Shown piece after piece: positions 59,693 through 64,000 of a stretch of 64,000 bases of DNA; positions within the stretch are counted from its first letter, which is position 1; each line of letters begins with the position of its first letter. A model generated the notes under the pieces. It ran no database searches, was not told the origin of the DNA, and saw nothing but the letters and a program-made list of their open reading frames with translations. Source of the stretch: Pseudanabaena sp. Its GTDB lineage: Bacteria > Cyanobacteriota > Cyanobacteriia > Pseudanabaenales > Pseudanabaenaceae. The stretch covers positions 60,913 to 124,912 of the forward strand of contig QBLS01000012.1 of NCBI GenBank assembly GCA_003249015.1. The letters run 5' to 3'. Made by a program: the position numbers and the translations under genes.

Positions 59693-60702
59693 CGAGCGTA
59701 CCATTGGTTGTAGTGCTCTTGGAATACTTTCTTGTCCTTGACCGCTTGCCACCAGTCGGTATTTTGCTTGTACCATGCCACGGTTTGCGCCATACCCCTT
59801 TGAAAGTCCCATTGTCGCTTCCAGCCTAAGGACTCGGTGGCACTGGGATCGACGGAATAGCGGTAGTCATGCCCGGGGCGATCGCTAACGAACTGCATCA
59901 AGGATTCGGGGCGATCGAGCAATTGGAGAATAGTCTGGGCAACCTCAATGCCATTGACCTCCATCCTTGCGCCGATGTTGTAGGCGTGACCACTTGCCCC
60001 CGCATGAAGAACCGTATCGATACCTGAGCAGTGGTCTGCCACATAGAGGTAGTCCCGCACCGCCGAGCCATCACCATAGATGGGCAGTGACTTCGACTCT
60101 AGGGCATTGGTGATGAAGAGGGGAATAATTTTTTCAGGATATTGGTACAGCCCGTAGGTGTTAGATCCTCGCGTAATTACCACATCCATGCCGTAGCTGA
60201 TGCCATAGGAAAAAACGAGATGCTCGGCTCCCGCTTTGGAGGCGGCATAGGGACTGCGCGGTGATAGAGGATCGCTCTCTAGAGAATGGCGATCGCTGCC
60301 GACAAGATCACCGTAAACCTCATCGGTGGAGACATGGAGAAAGCGCTTAACTTGGTGCTTTTTCGCTGCTTCTAGTAAAAGTAATGTGCCTGTGATATTG
60401 GTCTCAATAAAGGGACGGGGATCGCGCAAACTGCGATCCACATGACTCTCGGCAGCAAAATTGAGGATCGCATCGACTCCATCAACTGCTTTTTCGACAT
60501 CTTCAGGATTGGCGATATCACCCTCTATAAAGATAATTCGATCGCGAATATCTTTGAGATTATCTAGATTTCCTGCATAGGTAAGCTTATCGATCACCAC
60601 AATCTGCCATGTGGGGTGTTGATTTAAGGCGTAATGCACATAGTTAGAGCCGATAAATCCTGCCCCGCCCGTGACTAAAACCTTTTGAAACTTTTCGCTC
60701 AT
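59689..60702 (-). CDS. rfbB: dTDP-glucose 4,6-dehydratase
   Basis: 337 residues. VLVTGGAGFIGSNYVHYAL, FAAESHVDRSLRDPRPFI, HVSTDEVYGDL (Thr-Asp-Glu of the active site), YAASKAGAEHLV and RGSNTYGLYQYPEK are diagnostic. ATGA overlaps with rfbC before and rfbD after show a tightly coupled operon. Confidence 0.97.
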   Translation of the reverse strand: MSEKFQKVLVTGGAGFIGSNYVHYALNQHPTWQIVVIDKLTYAGNLDNLKDIRDRIIFIEGDIANPEDVEKAVDGVDAILNFAAESHVDRSLRDPRPFIETNITGTLLLLEAAKKHQVKRFLHVSTDEVYGDLVGSDRHSLESDPLSPRSPYAASKAGAEHLVFSYGISYGMDVVITRGSNTYGLYQYPEKIIPLFITNALESKSLPIYGDGSAVRDYLYVADHCSGIDTVLHAGASGHAYNIGARMEVNGIEVAQTILQLLDRPESLMQFVSDRPGHDYRYSVDPSATESLGWKRQWDFQRGMAQTVAWYKQNTDWWQAVKDKKVFQEHYNQWYAR

Positions 60703-61244
60703 GCAAACACCTCTGCTTCTATTAATGATTTGCCAGCAGCATCCTTTGCTGACAGGATTGGCTCACCCTCAAATTGCCATGAGATCGCTAAGTCTGGATC
60801 ATTCCACAATAGGCTACGTTCCTCGTTCGGAGCATAGTAATCGGTGGTTTTATAAGCAACCTCGGCAAAATCTGACAATACTACAAAGCCATGGGCAAAA
60901 CCCTTAGGAATCCATAGTTGTTGGCAATTTTCAGCAGTAAGAATATAGCTAACCGATTTGCCAAAGGTGGCAGAACTACGGCGTAAATCTACCGCAACAT
61001 CTTGGATTATGCCTACGAGAACACGGATTAGTTTTCCCTGTGGCTTGCCAATTTGATAATGCAGACCACGCAAAACATTCTTTTGCGATCGCGAGTGGTT
61101 ATCTTGGACGAAGCTAATATCTAAACCTGTTTTCTCTCCAAAGGCTTGGTGATTGTAAGACTCATAAAAAAATCCCCGCTTATCACCAAATACCCTCGGC
61201 GTAATCAATAAGACATCAGGAATTGCTGTAATTTCAACTTTCAT
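60699..61244 (-). CDS. rfbC: dTDP-4-dehydrorhamnose 3,5-epimerase
   Basis: 181 residues from the ATG of MKVEITAIPDVLLITPRVFG; 26 further open codons upstream have no family likeness. RmlC cupin with GDKRGFFYESYNH, NVLRGLHYQIGKPQGKLIRV (catalytic His), GKSVSYILTAENCQQLWIP and GFAHGFVVLSD. First gene of the leftward rhamnose operon; its promoter must lie in the 284-bp divergent region that contains element A copy 3. Confidence 0.95.
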   Translation of the reverse strand: MKVEITAIPDVLLITPRVFGDKRGFFYESYNHQAFGEKTGLDISFVQDNHSRSQKNVLRGLHYQIGKPQGKLIRVLVGIIQDVAVDLRRSSATFGKSVSYILTAENCQQLWIPKGFAHGFVVLSDFAEVAYKTTDYYAPNEERSLLWNDPDLAISWQFEGEPILSAKDAAGKSLIEAEVFA

Positions 61245-61299
61245 GCAATTGTTTTTATGCTGCATTTGACTAGCAACAATACAACAGCTAAGTAATACC

Positions 61300-61370
61300 A
61301 AATAAAGAAATGGCGTAGCCATTTCTTTATTTAAAAAACCTTACTGGGTTTGGTTTTCAATTCACCAAGC
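61300..61370 (+). repeat. Element A, copy 3 (second hairpin decayed)
   Basis: Hairpin 1 61300-61332 (15-bp perfect arms AAATAAAGAAATGGC, loop GTA), spacer CTTACTGGGTTTGGTTTTCA (61340-61359), then ATTCACCAAG without a matching right arm. Preceded by AATACCA as in copy 2. Confidence 0.75.
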
Positions 61371-61463
61371 TGTAATCAAACCTTTGGATTTAGGTTACTT
61401 ATCGCAGACCTAAATCAGTCGAATCCCTAGTTTTGTCATGAAAATTGATATGGGCAAATTTTT

Positions 61464-61492
61464 TTGACACTGATTAATGCGTACAATACAAG
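61464..61492 (+). promoter_or_regulatory. Candidate sigma-70 type promoter of the aminotransferase gene
   Basis: TTGACA (61464-61469), 17-bp spacer, TACAAG (61487-61492), 36 bp before the ATG. The -35 is perfect, the -10 matches four of six. Untested. Confidence 0.4.
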
Positions 61493-61528
61493 ATCTAGTA
61501 TTTAACCAAGCATTCAAGATTTCGACTC

Positions 61529-62683
61529 ATGGAAGACAAGTTGATGTTAATGATTCCAGGTCCAACACCTGTGCCTGAACAGGCTCTGTTGGCTCTGGCA
61601 AAAGCTCCCATCGGACACCGTAGCGGCGATTTTAGTAAGGTCATGGCGGATGTGACCGCCAAGCTCAAGTGGCTACACCAAACCACTAATGATGTATTGA
61701 TCCTGACCGTCAGTGGAACTGGGGCAATGGAAGCAGGAATCATTAATTTCTTGAGCAAAGGCGATCGCGTGCTTGTGGGTGACAACGGCAAGTTTGGTGA
61801 GCGCTGGGTCGAGGTCTGTCAAGCTTATGGTGTAAACGCCGAAGTCATCAAAGCTGAGTGGGGCAAAGCCCTTGATCCTGAAGATTTTCGAGTCAAGTTA
61901 GAAGCAGATACCAATAAAGAAATTAAGGCAGTCATCATTACCCATAGCGAGACTTCAACTGGAGTTCTCAATGACCTAGTTGCCATTAATCGCCATGTCA
62001 AAGCCCATGAAAAGGCTTTAATTATTGTCGATGCTGTCACCAGTTTGGGAGCGATGAATGTTCCCATTGATGAATTGGGACTAGATGTCGTCGGTTCTGG
62101 TTCGCAAAAGGGCTACATGATTCCCCCAGGGTTGGGATTTGTGGCGGTTAGTCCTAAGGCATGGGAAGCCTATAAAACTGCGGATTTACCAAGATTTTAC
62201 CTAGACTTGGGCAAGGCTCGTAAAGACGCGGCGAAAAATTCCACTCCTTTTACGACTTCCGTGAATATGGTGATGGCTCTGCAAGCTTCCCTAGAAATTA
62301 TGCAACGTGAAGGTTTGGAAAATATTTTTGCCAGACATCTGCGCCATCGTGAAGCGACCCGTGCGGCGGTCAAGGCTCTAAATCTAGGGCTACTTGCTCC
62401 CGATGACGCGGCTAGTGCTTCGATTACATCGGTGGTTCCACCTGAAGGATTGGATGCTGAGAAAATCCGCGCCACCATTAAGAAGAAGTTCGATATTGTC
62501 ATGGCTGGTGGTCAAGATCACCTCAATGGCAAGATCTTCCGCATTGGACATTTGGGCTTTGTGGGCGATCGCGATATTCTCACGGCGATCTCAGCGTTAG
62601 AAGCATCGATCGCAGCGCTTGGTTACAGCGACTTCACCTATGGCGCGGGTGTCAAAGCAGCGATTGAAGTTCTCAATAGTTAG
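61529..62683 (+). CDS. Alanine-glyoxylate / serine-pyruvate aminotransferase family protein
   Basis: 384 residues. Class V PLP aminotransferase: MIPGPTPVPEQALLALAKAP and IGHRSGDF at the N-terminus, VSGTGAMEAGIINFL, IITHSETSTGVLNDL, IVDAVTSLGAMNVPID, and PLP-lysine in GSGSQKGYMIPPGLGF. The N-terminal pattern is that of the cyanobacterial photorespiratory AGAT-like enzymes, once annotated as soluble hydrogenase small subunit. It likely links glyoxylate to glycine. Single gene. Confidence 0.9.
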   Translation: MEDKLMLMIPGPTPVPEQALLALAKAPIGHRSGDFSKVMADVTAKLKWLHQTTNDVLILTVSGTGAMEAGIINFLSKGDRVLVGDNGKFGERWVEVCQAYGVNAEVIKAEWGKALDPEDFRVKLEADTNKEIKAVIITHSETSTGVLNDLVAINRHVKAHEKALIIVDAVTSLGAMNVPIDELGLDVVGSGSQKGYMIPPGLGFVAVSPKAWEAYKTADLPRFYLDLGKARKDAAKNSTPFTTSVNMVMALQASLEIMQREGLENIFARHLRHREATRAAVKALNLGLLAPDDAASASITSVVPPEGLDAEKIRATIKKKFDIVMAGGQDHLNGKIFRIGHLGFVGDRDILTAISALEASIAALGYSDFTYGAGVKAAIEVLNS

Positions 62684-62694
62684 TAATGAATAAC

Positions 62695-62873
62695 CCCGCC
62701 GCAAGCGGACGGGGTATCAAATTCTTTTTTACTAGAATTTACTCACACCGCAGAGCGGTGGGGTATTTACCCTCTTAGTTCAATAAACTGATGCTGCGCG
62801 GCGAAGCCGCACAGCAGAATAGGAAACCCAAATTTTAATGGCGCGGCTTCGCCGCGCCATTAAAATTTGGGTT
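62695..62873. repeat. Palindrome-rich gap after the aminotransferase gene
   Basis: ACCCCGCCGCAAGCGGACGGGGT near 62695-62717, CACCGCAGAGCGGTG near 62747, GCTGCGCGGCGAAGCCGCACAGC near 62792-62816, and a perfect inverted repeat 62825-62873 with 23-bp arms and TTC loop (core GGCGCGGC-TTC-GCCGCGCC). No gene. Confidence 0.65.
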
Positions 62874-62901
62874 CCGCAACAAGAATTTAGCAGTGATTTC
62901 T

Positions 62902-63387
62902 ATGAATATGAATCGTCTGCGAGAGATCGCTTCGCGATATAGAGTTTATTTTTACTTGCTTTTAGCTCTGGGCAGTGGAGCGCTTTTACCGATTCAAGCT
63001 AATTGCAATGCTCAGTTGGCGCGATCGCTTAACTCGGTTCCCCTAGCAGCTGATATCTCTTACATAGTCGGAGCAATGGTACTGATTGCATTAGTCGCTA
63101 GTGGCAAGTTTGGTCAGCCCGCTTGGTCTAGTCTAGGAAATGCGCCGCGATGGAGTTTGCTAGGAGGCGTACTTGGGTCTTGGTACATCGGTTCTAGTGC
63201 TTACTTCACCACAGTGCTGGGGACAACACTGACCTTGGGGCTAGTGGTGGGGGGACAGGCGCTTGCAGGTATTGTTGTGGATCACTTTGGATGGCTAGAT
63301 CTACCTCAACATCGACTGACTGGCAATCGCCGCTTAGCCCTTGGTTTACTGATTGTGGCGATTTTCTTCCTTGCTCAGCCGAAATAA
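62902..63387 (+). CDS. YdcZ/DUF606 family membrane transporter, first half
   Basis: 161 residues from ATG (a GTG three codons earlier is in frame). Four to five hydrophobic segments: YFYLLLALGSGALLPIQANC, ADISYIVGAMVLIALVAS, RWSLLGGVLGSWYIGSSAYF, TLTLGLVVGGQALAGIVVD and LALGLLIVAIFFLAQP. This is the DMT-superfamily DUF606 (PF04657) unit of five helices. The next gene encodes a second such unit, so the two probably pair as an antiparallel heterodimer. Substrate unknown. Confidence 0.8.
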   Translation: MNMNRLREIASRYRVYFYLLLALGSGALLPIQANCNAQLARSLNSVPLAADISYIVGAMVLIALVASGKFGQPAWSSLGNAPRWSLLGGVLGSWYIGSSAYFTTVLGTTLTLGLVVGGQALAGIVVDHFGWLDLPQHRLTGNRRLALGLLIVAIFFLAQPK

Positions 63388-63447
63388 ATTTTTGTTGTGG
63401 GCAGAGCAAAGCATTGCCCACAAAATTCTACGAAGTGGCATATTTTA

Positions 63448-63897
63448 ATGGATACGTTCATAGCTTTGATTGGAGCTAGCTCTGGTGGTAGCTTTTTAGC
63501 ACTCGCCTCGGCGGCAAATTCTCGGTTACGCAAGACCTTACAGTCTGCGATCGCGGCAGCAGCAGTTAACTTTGTCGTTGGTTCAGGAACATTGACATTG
63601 TTATTGGTGCTAGGTGTCTTTGGAACGCAAAATTTGGAACGATTGAGTCAAGTTCCTTGGTGGGGATTTATTGGCGGCTCTCTGGGCGCGGCTTTTGTGA
63701 CCTTGAGTACGATTGTAATTCCTAAGTTGGGGCTGACTACTTCAACATTGGCTGTAGTTTGCAGCCAGATGACATTATCGCTGGTAATTGACCAGTGGGG
63801 GTGGTTTGGGGTGACTCCTCATCCAATTAGTGCTTCCAGAGTTATTGCGATCGCACTATTGTTAGCGGCTGTCACCTTAACGCAATTAGATAAATAA
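63448..63897 (+). CDS. YdcZ/DUF606 family membrane transporter, second half
   Basis: 149 residues from the ATG of MDTFIALIGASSGGSFLALA; seventeen upstream open codons are hydrophilic and dispensable. Hydrophobic segments: FIALIGASSGGSFLALASAA, AAVNFVVGSGTLTLLLVLGV, WWGFIGGSLGAAFVTLSTIV, TSTLAVVCSQMTLSLVIDQW and VIAIALLLAAVTLTQL. It follows the first DUF606 gene by 60 bp. Confidence 0.8.
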   Translation: MDTFIALIGASSGGSFLALASAANSRLRKTLQSAIAAAAVNFVVGSGTLTLLLVLGVFGTQNLERLSQVPWWGFIGGSLGAAFVTLSTIVIPKLGLTTSTLAVVCSQMTLSLVIDQWGWFGVTPHPISASRVIAIALLLAAVTLTQLDK

Positions 63898-64000
63898 CCT
63901 AAGTTGCTTAACGCTAAGAGCGATGATGATTAGCATAGCTATAGCTGTTTCAAATAAGAGTTAGGGCTTCGACTTCGCTCAGCCAGCAGTATACGTTGGC
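63898..64000. other. Intergenic tail at window edge
   Basis: No gene. Contains CTATAGCTGTTTCA, similar to the element B flank, and GGCTTCGACTTCGCTCAGCC, related to the loop region of the palindrome at 58741. The partner arm, if any, lies outside the window. Confidence 0.4.

Noticed and set aside
2506..62873. CRISPR array
   Set aside because: The repeats are inverted, scattered over the whole window and not separated by regular spacers; no cas genes are present.
1..64000. tRNA, rRNA or other structured RNA genes
   Set aside because: I looked for T-loop GGTTCGA-type words and paired acceptor stems in intergenic gaps and found none convincing; a covariance search would be decisive.

Overview
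The window is chromosomal DNA of a cyanobacterium. The HIP1 octamer GCGATCGC recurs throughout, and cyanobacterial signature genes are present: rpaB, a high-light-inducible protein (HLIP), an SLH/OprB porin, DUF3067, a PCP-reductase-domain protein, a ParA/McdA-like pair and clpP-clpX. A filamentous Pseudanabaena-type genome is my guess from the dense GC-rich intergenic palindromes; that is inference, not proof. I see no rRNA, tRNA, CRISPR array or intact insertion sequence.

Layout. 0-1.2 kb: 5' part of a GH57 glycosidase leaving the window. 1.2-2.5 kb: two small envelope proteins. 2.6-11.4 kb: a 2915-residue two-partner-secretion (TpsA-type) beta-helix protein whose C-terminus is a CHAT caspase-like protease. 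11.8-20.3 kb: housekeeping and small conserved genes (thiO, VOC protein, metallophosphoesterase, trmL) followed by a lipid-linked sugar module (GT2, methyltransferase, PMT-type mannosyltransferase). 20.6-30.3 kb: NIL protein, 1-Cys peroxiredoxin, PCP_red protein overlapping murQ, DUF3067, a multi-GAF histidine-kinase-like protein, GGCT-like protein, 5-hydroxyisourate hydrolase and a porin. 30.5-33.8 kb: a probable carboxysome-positioning pair (mcdA/mcdB), lspA, a 55-residue HLIP missed by length filters, and rpaB. 33.9-42.4 kb: WD40 protein, exosortase-type surface protein, TPR protein, trpG/pabA, a degenerate MBL protein, clpX-clpP, and a TerB-DUF697-SHOCT protein.

42.5-61.2 kb is one long leftward surface-polysaccharide cluster: dTDP-rhamnose genes (rfbC, B, D, A), an ABC exporter (Wzm/Wzt type), CDP-3,6-dideoxyhexose genes (rfbF, G, H), and a tightly coupled set of an SDR, a 3-dehydroquinate-synthase-like cyclase and a TPP-dependent carboligase. 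An HpcH/HpaI aldolase, an epimerase and three glycosyltransferases complete it. The SDR-cyclase-TPP set does not match a textbook sugar pathway and may build a branched or carbocyclic higher sugar. 61.5-63.9 kb: an alanine-glyoxylate aminotransferase-type enzyme and a split pair of YdcZ/DUF606 transporters.

The second theme is non-coding. Almost every intergenic gap outside the polysaccharide cluster holds one or more near-perfect inverted repeats (arms about 15-27 bp) with a shared centre (often GGCGC-GAA-GCGCC or ATGGCGTAGCCAT) but different outer arms. Two longer dispersed elements made of such hairpins also recur.
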